From Tessaracoccus coleopterorum (GTDB lineage: Bacteria; Actinomycetota; Actinomycetes; Propionibacteriales; Propionibacteriaceae), in NCBI RefSeq assembly GCF_011174705.1, contig NZ_JAANIJ010000001.1, positions 310,001 to 374,000 of the forward strand: a stretch of DNA of 64,000 nucleotides, given 5' to 3'. Below the pieces are notes generated by a model. The model searched no databases. It was not told the origin of the DNA and saw only the letters and a program-made list of their open reading frames with translations. Position numbers and translations under genes: made by a program. Positions 1 to 9,478 of the stretch are shown here, piece by piece. The stretch's first letter is position 1. Each line of letters starts with the position of its first letter.

Positions 1-456
1 GGGCAACTGCTGTGGGACGTCGGCACCGGCGCGGGTTCGATCGCCGTCGAATGGTGCCGGGCAGCCGAGGGGCTCGCGCCATCGGCGTCGAACGTCGGTC
101 CGACCGGGCGTCGCGGGCCCTCGGCAACGCCGAGCGTCTCACCCGCGAAGGAGCCTTCCGGCTTGTCGAGGGGACGCCGCCGAGGTGCTGGGCGGTCTGC
201 CCGCCCTGATGCCGTGTTCGTCGGCGGCGGCGGCACCCTGGAGGTGCTGGAGCTGGCCATGGCGGCGCTGCGCGACGGTGGTCGACTCGTCGTCCACGGC
301 ATCACCGTCGAGGCCGAGCAGCTGTGCGTGGCCGCTCACGAGCGCTGGGGCGGCCACCTGTCGCGGATCCAGGTCGAAAACGTCGAGCCGCTGGGATCGC
401 TGCTCGGCTGGAAGCCGCTCCGCACCGTCACCCAGTGGGCGGTGGCGAAGGCCTAA
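1..456 (+). CDS. Precorrin-6Y/cobalt-precorrin methyltransferase, CbiT domain (3' end only)
   Basis: This is the C-terminal part of the SAM-dependent CbiT methyltransferase, which methylates C15 and decarboxylates the acetate chain in corrin ring synthesis. The SAM-binding motif [13 protein letters not shown] opens the window, and [12 protein letters not shown] and [12 protein letters not shown] follow, ending at the TAA at 454-456. The 5' end lies outside the window, so it may be a stand-alone CbiT or the second half of a CobL (CbiE-CbiT) protein. Because a separate CbiE domain is encoded at about 7.0-7.6 kb, a stand-alone CbiT is somewhat more likely. The frame breaks near 70, 175 and 207; near 207 restoring one C to a C-run recovers the expected PDAVFV. 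The stop overlaps the cbiO stop on the other strand by 2 nt. Confidence 0.85.
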   Translation, partial: GQLLWDVGTGAGSIAVEWCRAAEGLAPSASNVGPTGRRGPSATPSVSPAKEPSGLSRGRRRGAGRSARPDAVFVGGGGTLEVLELAMAALRDGGRLVVHGITVEAEQLCVAAHERWGGHLSRIQVENVEPLGSLLGWKPLRTVTQWAVAKA

Positions 457-1251
457 CACTGGATCGCTCGCGCCACGTCGTCGACGGTGCGGGCAGCGGG
501 CTTGCGGGCAGCCCGAGCCGGTGCAGGAGTTCCAGCTGCCAGGGGCGGCGCAGGCGGGCGGAGGCGAGCAGGCCCTCGTCGCCGAGAATCGAGGGGTCCC
601 CTGCCTGACGCGACGATCTCCGACCACCGCCACCTCGTCGGCCCAGCTCAGCGCAAGGTCGACGTCGTGCGTGGCCAGCATGACCGTGGTCTCGAGGCCG
701 TCCAACGTCGTCATCAGCTCGGCGACACCTGCCGGGTCGAGCCCGGCGGTCGGCTCGTCCAGCAGTAGCACGGAGGGGCGCATCGCGACGGCGCCGGCGA
801 TGGCGACGCGCTTGCGCTCGCCGTAGCTCAATTGATGGGTGGGACGCTCGGCGAGGTGCGTGACGGCCAGCAGTTCGAGCGCCTCTTCGACGCGGGCGCG
901 CGCGTCAGCCTCACCGAGGCCGAGGTTGAGCGGGCCGAAGGAGACGTCCTGCGTGACGTCGGCGCAGAACAGCTGGTCGTCCGGGTCCTGCAGCACCAGT
1001 TGCACCCGCCGCCGGTGCGCGCGCAACGAGGCCCTGTCGTGCGCCAGCGCCGTGCCCTCCGCGCGGATCGTGCCGCGGATCGGCGGGAGCGCGCCAGCCA
1101 GGCAGCGCAGCAGGGTCGTCTTGCCGGATCCGTTCGGGCCGAGCAGCGCCATGCGGACGCCGCGTCGGATCGAGACACCCGCGCCGTCGAGCACCGGTGC
1201 GTTCCCGGGGAATCCCGCTGTGAGGTCGACGGCACCGAGGATCTCGGTCAT
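453..1251 (-). CDS. cbiO: Cobalt ECF transporter ATP-binding protein CbiO
   Basis: ATPase subunit of the energy-coupling-factor cobalt importer, acting on the cytoplasmic face of the membrane with CbiQ. Walker [11 protein letters not shown]-loop [10 protein letters not shown], signature LSYGERKR, Walker [13 protein letters not shown] and the H-loop ATHD are all readable in order. The ATG at 1251 overlaps the cbiQ stop in an ATGA, indicating translational coupling. The frame breaks near 600; past it the alternate frame reads LGDEGLLAS and ends in ARAIQC at the stop at 453-455. Length (about 265 aa) is normal for the family. It is the last gene of cbiMNQO and converges on the CbiT gene. Confidence 0.9.
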
Positions 1252-2001
1252 GCCGCCGCCCAGCAGAGGAGCCACACCCCGGACACGCCGGCCGCGGTCA
1301 TCCCGACGAAGGACCAACTCCGGCGGCGGACGGGCGCCAACGTAACCAGCGAATCCTCGTAGCCACGGCCCTCGAGCCCGCGCTGCAGGCGCGCGGCGCG
1401 GTCCCACGTGCGCAGGATGATGCTCCCCGTCGTCGAGGCCACGGTGGCCCAGCGACGTCGGAACGTGGCCTCGTCGCCCAACCGCGCGTGCTGCGCGCCT
1501 CGCACCGCGATGGTGGCGGCCAACAGCAGGAACAACAGTCGATAGGTCAGCGACGCGATCTCCAGGAGCGGGTCCGGAAGGTGGAGTCCGCGTAACCAGG
1601 TCAGGACGTCGATCATCGGCGTCGTCGTGGCCAACACCATGATGGCGAGCGTGCCCGCGATGCCGTGGACGAAGAGCCCTGCCGCGGTGGTCAGCCCCTC
1701 CTGCGTGAGCCGCAACGGGCCGACGCCCCACCCGTCGCCACCGAACTGAAGGACGACGGGAAGGGTGCCGAGCAACAGGAAGGTCAACGGCGCGACGAGC
1801 ACAGTGGCAAGCAGGGATGGTCGGATGCGGGCCGGGCCGATGATCAGGAAGACGGAGACCAGGGCCACGGCCACGCATCCGGGCCAGGGGGTGTGAGCAG
1901 CGCGGTGAGCACGAGCGCAAGACTGAGCAGCACCTTCTCCCCACTCGACGGCGCCGCCACGGGCTGGCCCAGGCGGCGTCGTCGATGGAGTAGGTGGTCA
2001 C
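1248..2001 (-). CDS. cbiQ: Cobalt ECF transporter permease CbiQ
   Basis: Transmembrane coupling (T) component of the cobalt ECF transporter. Several hydrophobic helices are visible, for example [33 protein letters not shown] and a C-terminal [15 protein letters not shown]. The segment [14 protein letters not shown] is of the cytoplasmic loop type that contacts CbiO. The GTG start at 2001 overlaps the cbiN stop in a GTGA, and the stop overlaps the cbiO ATG. The N-terminal 40 codons are spread over three frames, with breaks near 1955 and 1880. With these joined the protein is about 250 aa, typical for CbiQ. Confidence 0.88.
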
Positions 2002-2323
2002 TGTCGTGCCGACTCCGGCTCGCGCCGGGCCGCAGCCCTGCCGCGGAGCTGGCCGAGGGCGAAGCCGAGAACTCCCGCACCGAGCGCCGCCTGGACGGCG
2101 AACAAGCCCGACTCGATCTCGCCGCTGCCGGGCTCGAAGATCGGGGAGAACCAGGGCAGGGCGCCGTGCTCATCCTCGAGGATCGCGGTCACGGCCGCGT
2201 CGCTGCCCCGAATGCCTCCTCGCCTTCCGCGGGCTTCGGGGCCATGGTCAGCGAGAACGCGAAGATCGCGACGATGACGGCCACGAGGGCCAGCCCGATG
2301 AACCAGTCCTTGCGCTCAAACAT
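1998..2323 (-). CDS. cbiN: Cobalt transport protein CbiN
   Basis: Small two-helix auxiliary subunit of CbiMNQO. It begins [20 protein letters not shown], one membrane helix after a short charged N-terminus, and its second helix is [19 protein letters not shown]. The segment between them ([15 protein letters not shown]) matches the extracytoplasmic loop seen in CbiN proteins. The ATG at 2323 lies inside the end of cbiM (8-nt overlap). One frame break near 2200 separates the first helix from the rest; joined length is about 108 aa, as expected. Confidence 0.85.
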
Positions 2324-2997
2324 GAACGACCTCCTTGTCCGACGCGGTGACGCCCAAGCGAGCCAGCTCGGCCGGCGCGACGCGGGTGAAGAACCCGAAC
2401 AGAAGCACCCGAGGACGCCTTCGGCGATGGACAGCGGGATCTGGGTGACGGCGAAGACGCCGAGGAACTTGGCGACGGCGCCCAGGAAGCCCGTCGTGGC
2501 GTCGGGGTAGGCCAGTGCCAGTTGCAGCGACGTGACGCAGTAGGTGAACAGGTTCGCCACGGCCATGGCGAAGAACACGCCCAGCCAGGTGGGGGCCTTC
2601 GCCGCCTTGAGCAGGCGCCAGACGCCGTAGCCCGCCCAGGGCCGGCGATCGCCATCGAGAACACGTTCGCGCCCAGCGTCGTCAGGCCGCCGTGCGCAAG
2701 CAACAGGGCCTGGAACAGCAGCACGACCGTGCCGAGGAACGCCATGACGGGCGGTTTGAACAGGATGGCCCCGGCTCCGGTGCCGGTGGGATGCGACGAG
2801 CTACCGGTCACCGACGGCAGCTTGATGGCCGAGAGGACGAAGGTGAAAGCACCCGCGGCGGCGAGCAGCAGCTTGTTCTCCGGGGATTTCTTCGCCTCGC
2901 GGAGGACGGCGCGCGCGCCATGAATCACGAATGGGGTGGCGACGGCGAACCATGCCGCGCATTGGAGGGGTGGGAGAAACCCTTCAGCGATGTGCAT
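2316..2997 (-). CDS. cbiM: Cobalt transport substrate-binding membrane protein CbiM
   Basis: Core substrate-capture protein of the cobalt importer. The N-terminus MHIAEGFLP is the family hallmark, in which the amino terminus and His2 help coordinate the metal (known for the CbiM/NikM family). An in-frame GTG two codons upstream (3003) would give MQMHIAEG, but the ribosome-binding sequence AAGGAG sits 5 nt before the ATG at 2997 and would abut the GTG, so I choose 2997, which keeps His at position 2. Helices such as [20 protein letters not shown] and [15 protein letters not shown] follow. Frame breaks occur near 2640 and 2400. It is the first gene of the riboswitch-controlled cbiMNQO operon. 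Confidence 0.9.
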
Positions 2998-3010
2998 CTG
3001 CACTCCTTCC

Positions 3011-3033
3011 GCCGGGATTCAGCGTCCCGGGCG
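3011..3033 (-). promoter_or_regulatory. Hairpin between cobalamin aptamer and cbiM ribosome-binding site
   Basis: A near-perfect stem (GCCGGGA paired with TCCCGGC, 7-nt loop) lies just 3' of the cobalamin aptamer and directly before the cbiM GGAAGGAG. There is no T-run after it, so it looks like a translational expression platform rather than a terminator. That role is inferred from position. Confidence 0.5.
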
Positions 3034-3042
3034 TCGGTCCGC

Positions 3043-3202
3043 GCAGGCCGAGTTCCTGACTTCCCCTGAAAGGGGCTCACAGTGGCGCGACCGTCCCGGA
3101 CAACTCCCGGGTTCCTGTGCCTGCACGAAGCGGTTTTCTTGTTGTGAGGCCAGTCTTCCAGAGCCCCTCGCGCCTCCGGGGCCGGGGTCGCGTAAGCGGG
3201 TC
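3043..3202 (-). ncRNA. Cobalamin (B12) riboswitch upstream of cbiMNQO
   Basis: The minus strand carries the conserved landmarks of the cobalamin aptamer in the right order: an AGGAACCCGGG...TCCGGG hairpin, the core CGCCACTGTGA, and the B12 box GGGGAAGTCAGGAACTCG (about 3048-3068). The 5' part (GCGACCCCGG, and AAGACTGG further in) is shared with the second riboswitch at 9.2-9.3 kb, which sets the 5' limit near 3202. It should repress cobalt uptake when B12 is sufficient (established for the family). Exact ends are approximate. Confidence 0.88.
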
Positions 3203-3319
3203 GAGCGTCATGGAGGCGGCCCGCACCGCGTCGAGGATGACGCCGTGCCCTGTCCCATGGGCAACGGAAGCGAGCGCATCGACGAGCTCGGGCTCGCTCT
3301 GGTGCGGCCGAGAGAAGCG
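3203..3319 (-). other. Coding-like stretch between cbiC and the riboswitch, no gene called
   Basis: After the cbiC stop, one minus-strand frame stays open and protein-like (pieces read ELVDALASVAHGTGHG and ILDAVRAASMTLD). It has no start codon of its own and runs into the riboswitch. It could be a remnant gene end or a cbiC extension misread because of a frame error. I do not recognise it. Confidence 0.3.
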
Positions 3320-3969
3320 TCAGTCCTGGCGCGAGGTGTTGGTCAGCTCGTCGGTGCTGGCGATCGCGTTGACCGCCGCGACCGTCATGGCGCTCCCGCC
3401 GCGACGCCCCGGACCACCAGGTAGTCCAGGCCGAACGGGTTGGCGACCAGCGCCTCCTTTGACTCCGCAGCGCCGACGAAGCCGACCGGGATGCCGATCA
3501 CAGCCGCGGGCCTGACCCCCGTCTCACCCACGATTTCCAGCAGGCGGAACAACGCCGTCGGGGCGTTTCCCACGGCGACGACGGCGCCCTCCAGCCGCGG
3601 CAGCCACAGGTCGACGGCGGCCATCGTCTTCGTGATGCCCTTCGCGGTCGCCACCTCGGCGAGCGCGGGGTCCTTGATGTGACAGACCACCTCGTTGTCA
3701 CGGGGCAGCCGCGAGACGATGACGCCGGTGGCGACCATCGACGAGTCACAGAGGATGGGGGCACCGGCGCGCAGTGCGGCGTTGGCGGCCGCCACCACGT
3801 TCGGGGTGAACGCCACGTCGTCGGCGATGTCGGTGGCGCCGGCGGCGTGCACCATCCGCACGACGGCGCGGCTGACATCGGCCGGGAAGCGCGCCAGGTC
3901 GGTCTCGGCGCGGATGATCCGGAACGATTCCTCGTAGATCTCCTCGCCGGTCCTGAGATAGCCGGTCAT
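3320..3969 (-). CDS. cbiC: Precorrin-8X / cobalt-precorrin-8 methylmutase
   Basis: Catalyses the methyl shift from C11 to C12 that converts precorrin-8 to (hydrogeno)cobyrinate. The conserved catalytic-His region VRMVHAAGATDIADDVAF is present, with ILCDSSMVATGV and the C-terminal glycine-rich motif VIGIPVGFVGAAESKEAL. At about 3400 the frame breaks within a G-run; adding one G restores VRGRRGGSAMTVAAVN, the normal end, and a stop at 3320-3322. The ATG at 3969 overlaps the cbiX/met8 stop by 4 nt. It is the last gene of the cobI operon. Confidence 0.9.
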
Positions 3970-5187
3970 GACGCCTCCCTGGACAGTGCGGAGCGGACGG
4001 ATGCGAGTAGCGCGTCGCGGACGCCCCGGGAGCGGACGGGGTCGCGGCTGCCGAGCACGCCGACGGTGACGCCGTCGGAGTTCATGGTGATCGCGGTCCA
4101 GGCGCTGCCGCCCGTGGCGTCGTCGGCCCGCACACAGAACGTGCGTCCCTCCTCCGCCTCGGCAGCGATGAGGGCGTTGACGCGCGGGTCGTCGGTCTGG
4201 GCCAGGACGTACCAGGCGCCTGCGACATCGCCCTGGGCGTAGCCGCGCCGCTCCCAGGCGAGGCGCCCATCCGCGGCAAGCGCCTCCAGCACGGGCGTCA
4301 CCGTCGGGGAGATCAGCGTGACGTCGGCGCCGGAATCAAGCAGCCGCGGCACCCGGCGGGTCGACACGGCGCCTCCCCCGACGACGACAACCCGGCGGCC
4401 CCCAGCCGCAGGCCGCTGAGGTAGGCGGGGCGCCCGCCCCGGGGCGTCCAGCAGCGTCTCCCGGTAACGGTCGGCGACCACGTGGGCCAGCTCGTCACAG
4501 GCGCCGATCACCTCGGCGACGCGCACCTGCGCATCCGGGTGGGCGGCGGCCCAGGCGGCCGACTGCTCGTGCGTCCACGTGCGCAGCCGTCCCGGGAACA
4601 GCCAGTGCCCCATGACGACGATCCTCCTGCCCCGGCCGCGTAGGTGCGGTCGAGCGCCTCCGGCAGGCTGGGCCGAGTCACCTGGATGAAACCGGGCTCG
4701 ACCCCTGCCAGCCTCCCGTCTCGAAGTGCAGCCGGGCGAGCCGGACGTGGTCGGCGTTGGCGTCGGGCACCAGCGCGCCACGCCCCACGAGGACGACCGT
4801 GGTGTCGGCGGGAACCCAGTCCCCATCACCGCCGCGATCCGGTGGCGGACGGCATCGACGAGGCGCGGATCGGGCCCAAGGTGCGTCGCGTAGTCGATCG
4901 TGGAACCGGGCACGGCCTCCAGCGCCTCCGCGATGAACTGGGGGATGTCGACGCGGACGTGGCCGCCGGTGCCGAGCATCAGGGGACGACGACGGCGCGC
5001 GGATCCTCCTGGTGGCGGAGCACGTCGACGAGCGCTTCAGGGATCGACGGCGAGCTGAGCTCCACGAAACCGATGGCGACGCGCCTGTCCGGCAGCAGGG
5101 CCTGCACCCGGTCGGCGAGTTCCCGGCTGACGGCCTCCCCTGCGCGTCGCGGGTGCCGTGGGCGGCGATCACGAGTGGGGTGGTCAT
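3966..5187 (-). CDS. Fused CbiX sirohydrochlorin cobaltochelatase and Met8/SirC-type precorrin-2 dehydrogenase
   Basis: Residues about 1-240 form a CbiX chelatase that inserts cobalt into sirohydrochlorin: the N-terminal IAAHGTRDAQG carries the metal-site His, and a second, degenerate half follows (VLVGRGALVPDANADHVRL, VVMGHWLFPGRL). Residues about 255-400 form an NAD-dependent precorrin-2 dehydrogenase: Rossmann motif VVVVGGGAVSTRRVPRLL, then SGADVTLISPTV and a C-terminal GSRDPVRSRGVRDALL. The two steps are consecutive (precorrin-2 to sirohydrochlorin to cobalt-sirohydrochlorin), so the fusion is logical. No stop or plausible start separates the domains, but several frame breaks (near 5145, 4985, 4815, 4630 and 4425) mean a true boundary could be hidden. 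The start overlaps the cobJ stop by 4 nt. Confidence 0.82.
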
Positions 5188-6974
5188 GCGGTGGGCTCCG
5201 TCGTCTCGGTGGGCTCCGTCGTCTCGGTGGGCATCCAGGCGTAGTCGCGGGGCGTGACGATCCGGGTCTCCCGCCGCCGGTGGTGACGAACCGCGTCGTG
5301 GACGAGCCGACGACCACCAGGGAGTTCATGTCCACCCATTCGGGGTTGAACTCGGCGAGTGTGCTGGTGATGACCTTCTGCCGCTTGCGGCAGGCCTGCT
5401 GCACCACGGCGACCGGCGTGTCGGGCGAGCGTCTGGTGCCGAGGATCTCGATGGCCCGCGGCAGGTGCCGCAGCCGGGTGCGGCTGCGGGGGTTGTACAG
5501 GGCGACGACGAAGTCGCCGTCCGCAGCGGCGAAGAGCCGCTTCTCGATGTTCTCCCAACTGGTGTGCAGGTCGGAGAGCGAGAGGGTCACGTGATCGTGG
5601 CCGAGCGGCGCACCGAGGATCGCCGAGGCGGCGAGGCTGGCGGTGACCCCGGGCACGATGTCGACGTCTATGCCGTCGGTGCCCTGTTCCAGGACGGGGC
5701 TGGCCATCGCATAGATGGCGGGGTCGCCGCCGCAGACCAGCGCGACATTCTCGCCGCCGCGGGCGGCTTCGATGGCTGCGGAGGTGCGCATCTCCTCGGT
5801 GCCCATCTTGGACGCCAGCACGCGGGTGCCGGGCCGGATCAGGTCGCGGATCTGCTTCACGTAAGGCCCGTAGCCGACGACGAAGGTGGCCTGGCGGAGC
5901 CGCTCCACGGCGCGGGGGTGAGCAGGTCGCGGGAGCCGGGGCCCAGGCCGACCACGCTGAGCCTCCCCCGCACGGGATCCGTCCGACGGCGCACGTCGCG
6001 TCCGCGTTGCGCTGCTTCGGCACGAGCAGCTCGGCGCCCTTGGCGAGGACGGAGGCCTCCGCCACCGACGGGGTGCCCACGTGCCCCTGCACCAGCGCGC
6101 TGGGCGTGGGCACGTCCTGCTCGGTGAGCGTCTCCGGCGTGAAGTCGAGCAGCGGCACCCCGAGTTGCTTCACGAGTTGCAGCAGGCCGATCTCACCGGC
6201 CTTGAGGTCGACGGTGGTGATCGCCGTCACGGATTCGAGGGCCAGGTCGTGCGCGGCCAGCGTCTCGGTGAGCAGCGCGCGCAGCGTCTCGAAGGGGGTG
6301 CCGCGGTTGCAGCCCATGCCGACCACGAGGCTCTTGGGGTGCAGCACCACCGTCGGTAGCTCCGACTCCGACACGCTCACGTGGTCGGTGACGACGATCC
6401 GCGCAGCCGCGTCGGCGGCGTCGACGGACACGTTCGCGGGCAGCGGGGCAGCGGCCAGGGGTGGACCTGCTCGACCCGCACGGGGTGCCGTTGATCAGCG
6501 CGCGGGTGACGCCCGCGACGTCGCCCGTGTAGGCCCAGCCGAGGGTGTCGAGCGCCGGGAGGTCGAGCGCGTCGGTGGCGGTGGTGAGGACGGGCGTGGC
6601 GCCGAGGCCGTCGGCGATGCGCCGCGCCAGGTCGTTGGCTCCGCCCGCGTGGCCGCCGACGAGCGGCACGGCGAACCGGCCCGCCTCGTCGATGACGACG
6701 ACGCCGGGGTCGGTCTTCTTGTCGCGCAGCAGCGGCGCGATGAGTCGCGTCGTGGCGCCGAGCGCGAGGTGGCTGACGATCAGGTCGCACTCGGCCAGGC
6801 CCGGGGAATCAACTCAGAGGCAGGCCCGTCGTAGCGGATCGATGCCACGCCGAGCACGCCGTCGATCTGGTCGGCGTGCCTGCGCGCCGCCTGCGAGTTG
6901 GTGAGCTGCCCGACGACAGGCTCGTCGTGCTGCGTCCGCGCCGGGGATGCGCCCGAGATCAGCGCGCGGGTGTC
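5184..6974 (-). CDS. Fused CbiG cobalt-precorrin-5A hydrolase and CobJ/CbiH C17-methyltransferase
   Basis: The N-terminal half is CbiG, which opens the lactone and releases acetaldehyde: ATTRLIAPLLRDKKTDPG, VPLVGGHAGGANDLARRIA and the C-terminal-domain motif LVVGMGCNRGTPFE. The second half is the ring-contraction methyltransferase CobJ/CbiH: LSVVGLGPGS, CGGDPAIYAMA, VPGVTASLAASAILGAPLG and LYNPRSRTR. A basic linker near 5960 joins them without an evident stop. The 5' boundary with the CbiE region is unclear: no ATG or GTG lies between the end of the CbiE-like sequence and the first CbiG-like residues (LTNSQAARRHADQID), so all three domains may be one protein. The C-terminus carries a short repeat, PTETTEPTETTEPTA, from an 18-bp duplication at 5189-5233. 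Frame breaks occur near 6800, 6460, 5960, 5915 and 5272. Confidence 0.82.
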
Positions 6975-7567
6975 GGGTGTGCCTGCGAGGATCAGGACGA
7001 CGTTGGGCTCGGCGACGTCGGCGAGGGCCGCGGCCTCGAGAGCGGTCACCACGCGCACGCGCTCGTCCGCCTCGCCGAGCCGCTCGGCGAGTACGAAGGT
7101 GCGGCCGAGGTGGCCGACGGCGGCGGCGAGCTCGGCGATGCCCGCCCCTGCGAGGTGAGGACGGCCACCTTGGGGTGCCATTTCGCGGCGGCGGCGGCCT
7201 CGTCGATCGATGTGCCGTGCGCGGAAACGACCAGCGCATCGTCCCACGGCAGCGCGACGGCGGCGAAGGTGGCGGCGACGGAACTGACCGCCGGCCGGAC
7301 CTTTACCTGGTGGCCCGCCAGGCGGATGCGGCGCACGATGCCGTGGAAGCCGGGGTCGCCGCTGGCGACCACCAAGGCGTCCTGATCGGGCCGCAGCGCG
7401 CCGAGGCGTTCCAGCGCCGGGGTCAGCGGGCCGAGCACCACCTGGCGCTCGGGGTCCACGCCCAGGTCGGCGAGGTGGCGGCGGCCGCCGACGACGAGTG
7501 CGGCGGCGCGGGCGAGGGCACGGGTGTCGTCGGAGAGCTCTCCGAGGTAGCCGTGAACGTGGATCAT
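6975..7567 (-). CDS. cbiE: Precorrin-6Y / cobalt-precorrin-7 C5-methyltransferase, CbiE domain
   Basis: Tetrapyrrole methylase that methylates C5. It begins MIHVHGYLGE and shows AALVVGGRRHLADLG, VVASGDPGFHGIVRRI, a proline/serine turn (VRPAVSSVAATFAAVALPW) and LVVSAHGTSIDEA, all typical of CbiE. The ATG at 7567 overlaps the cobM stop in an ATGA. After a break near 7155 the sequence continues AELAAAVGHLGRTFVLAERL and PNVVLIL, where CbiE domains end. I place the 3' limit there, but no stop is visible before CbiG, so this may be the first domain of a CbiE-CbiG-CobJ protein. Confidence 0.8.
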
Positions 7568-8398
7568 CGCGTCGTCTCCTGGGTGTGGACCGCGCCGGCC
7601 CGTGGGCGCGCAGGTCGCGTTGGGCGCCCGCCTCGGCGGAGCGGTATTCGTGTCGGAATCCGGGGTGATACAGGTGGCTGCGGGTGCCGCTGTGTCCCTC
7701 GGCGAGCGCGGGGCCGACCATGACGATGGTGTGCTTCCACAGCTTGTGTTCGCGCATGGTGGCCGACAGTTCGTCGAGGCGGCAGCGCAGCATCATCTCG
7801 TCGGGCCAGGTCACGCGGTACCCGACGATGCACGGCGTCTCGGGCGGGTAGCCACCGGCCAGCAGCTCCGCCTGCAGCTGCTTGTTGCGGGCCGCCGACA
7901 GGTAGAGCGCCATCGTCGCCCCATGCTGCGCGAAGCCGCGGACGGTCTCGCGCGGCGGCATGGGCGTGCGCCCTCCTCGAGCCTGGTGAGGATGAACGAC
8001 TGGCAGACCTCGGGGATGGTGATCTCGGCGTTCATGCGGGCGGCGGTTGCCGAGTAGGCCGAGACTCCGGGGATCGTCTCGTAGTCGAGGCCCAGCTGGC
8101 GGCACAGCTCGTACTGCTCGCCGGTGGCGCCGTAGATGGACGGGTCGCCGGTGTGCACGCGGGCCACCAGGAGCCCCTCCTCGGCGGCCCGCCGGTAGTG
8201 GGCCTCGGTGTCCTCCAACGCTTCGGCCGCGGAGTCGACGATCAGGGCACCGGGCTTGGTGGTGGCCACGATCCCGGGGTGGACCAGCGACGACGCCCAG
8301 ATGACGATGTCGGCCCCGGCGATCACGCGGGCACCGCGGACCGTGATCAGGTCGTCCGCGCCGGGGCCGGCGCCGACGAACACGACCCTGCCCTTCAC
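7564..8398 (-). CDS. cobM: Precorrin-4 / cobalt-precorrin-4 C11-methyltransferase
   Basis: CobM/CbiF methylates C11 of the corrin precursor. The SAM-binding loop FVGAGPGADDLITVRG opens the protein, with VHTGDPSIYGATGEQY, IPGVSAYSATAARMN and, after a break near 7970, LYLSAARNKQLQAELL, CIVGYRVTWPDE and IVMVGPALAEG. Start is a GTG at 8398, overlapping the cobI stop (GTGA). The last residues read VHTQETTR at the stop at 7564-7566. About 275 aa, a little longer than the usual 250-260 because of a basic tail. Confidence 0.88.
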
Positions 8399-9134
8399 AG
8401 TCGTCCCCCGGTCGTCTCCCGCGGCGGGCGGGGCAAGGACGGTGCTGAAGTACGGGCGGCCCGGTCGTCGTCGAGGTCGCTCAGCCGGTGCAGTTCCTGG
8501 TGGTCGAGGCCGATGTTGACGCCGAGCACGGCGTCACGGCCCTTGCCGCGGATGGTGGCCGCCACCTCGGGGAGGCGTCGTCCCCCTTGTACGCGACGAC
8601 GGTGTCGACGGCGTCGAGCAGCTCGGCGACCTTCTCCATGCCGGCGGTCACGGGGACGAGCGCGAGCGTCTCGGTCCCCTCGACCAGCGGGGTGCGGCTC
8701 TCGGCGGCCAGCGCCTGCATGGCGGTGATGCCCGGCACCACCTTGATCTCGACCTCCGGCAGCAGTTCTGCGACGTGCGCGGCGAGATAGGAGAAGGTGG
8801 AGTAGACGCTGGGATCGCCCACCGTCGCGAACGCGACGAGAACCGCGCCGTCGCGGAAGGCACCGACGGCCGCATCGGCAGAGGCCTGCCAGGATGCCTT
8901 GCGCTTCTCACTGATACCGCGCTTGCAGGCCATGGAGAACGGGATGCGCACGATCCGCGCGTCCGGGCAGTTGAGGGTCACGATCTGCTCGGCCCTCCCG
9001 GGTCCGTCGCCGGATTCCTCCGTTGCCGGTACAAGGACGGCGTCCGCGGCGGACAGCAGCCGCATCGCCTTGAGGGTGATGAGTTCGGGATCGCCGGGGC
9101 CTACGCCTACGCCGACGAGAAGGGGATGCGCCAC
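8395..9134 (-). CDS. cobI: Precorrin-2 / cobalt-factor-2 C20-methyltransferase
   Basis: CobI/CbiL adds the C20 methyl group, committing sirohydrochlorin-type intermediates to B12. It starts with GTG at 9134: VAHPLLVGVGVGPGDPEL, then RIVRIPFSMACKRG, FATVGDPSVYSTFSY, VVPGITAMQALAAESRTP and VDTVVAYKG. A frame break near 8590 hides the last 60 residues, which read LGVNIGLDHQELHRLSD and end in a stop overlapping the cobM GTG. It is the first gene of the operon running down to cbiC and follows the second cobalamin riboswitch. Confidence 0.9.
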
Positions 9135-9171
9135 TGGGGCCGCCTTTCTGGGTGTCCTCGCCCGTGGAAAC

Positions 9172-9322
9172 GACTTGCACGAGACGAGTTCCTGACTTCC
9201 CCTGGCGGGGTAACAGTGGCGGGACCGTGCCGGACTCTCACCGGCTTCCTCGGATCCTCGTGCGCTGCCCAGTCTTGCAGGCGACGCCTGAGCCACGCGC
9301 CCGGGGTCGCCTAACCGGCTAC
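9172..9322 (-). ncRNA. Cobalamin (B12) riboswitch upstream of the cobI operon
   Basis: A textbook aptamer on the minus strand: GGAAGCCGGTGAGAGTCCGG, then the core CCCGCCACTGTTACCCCG, then the B12 box AGGGGAAGTCAGGAACTCG. The 5' segment (GGTTAGGCGACCCCGG, AAGACTGG) matches that of the cbiM riboswitch. It ends about 40 nt before the cobI GTG. It should make synthesis of the whole cobI-cbiC operon B12-repressible. Ends are approximate. Confidence 0.92.
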
Positions 9323-9478
9323 CTGACCTGCAGCAGCCGGTTGCGCGGGCCCCGCGCATCAGTGTGTCCGTTGCCTGTGACCGGCACGCAACCATGCCCG
9401 GTGCGACGTCGGTCCTCGGCCCTGCGATCCATCCTCCGAAGCACCACCGCTGATCGACGGACCTCTGACACAGAAACG

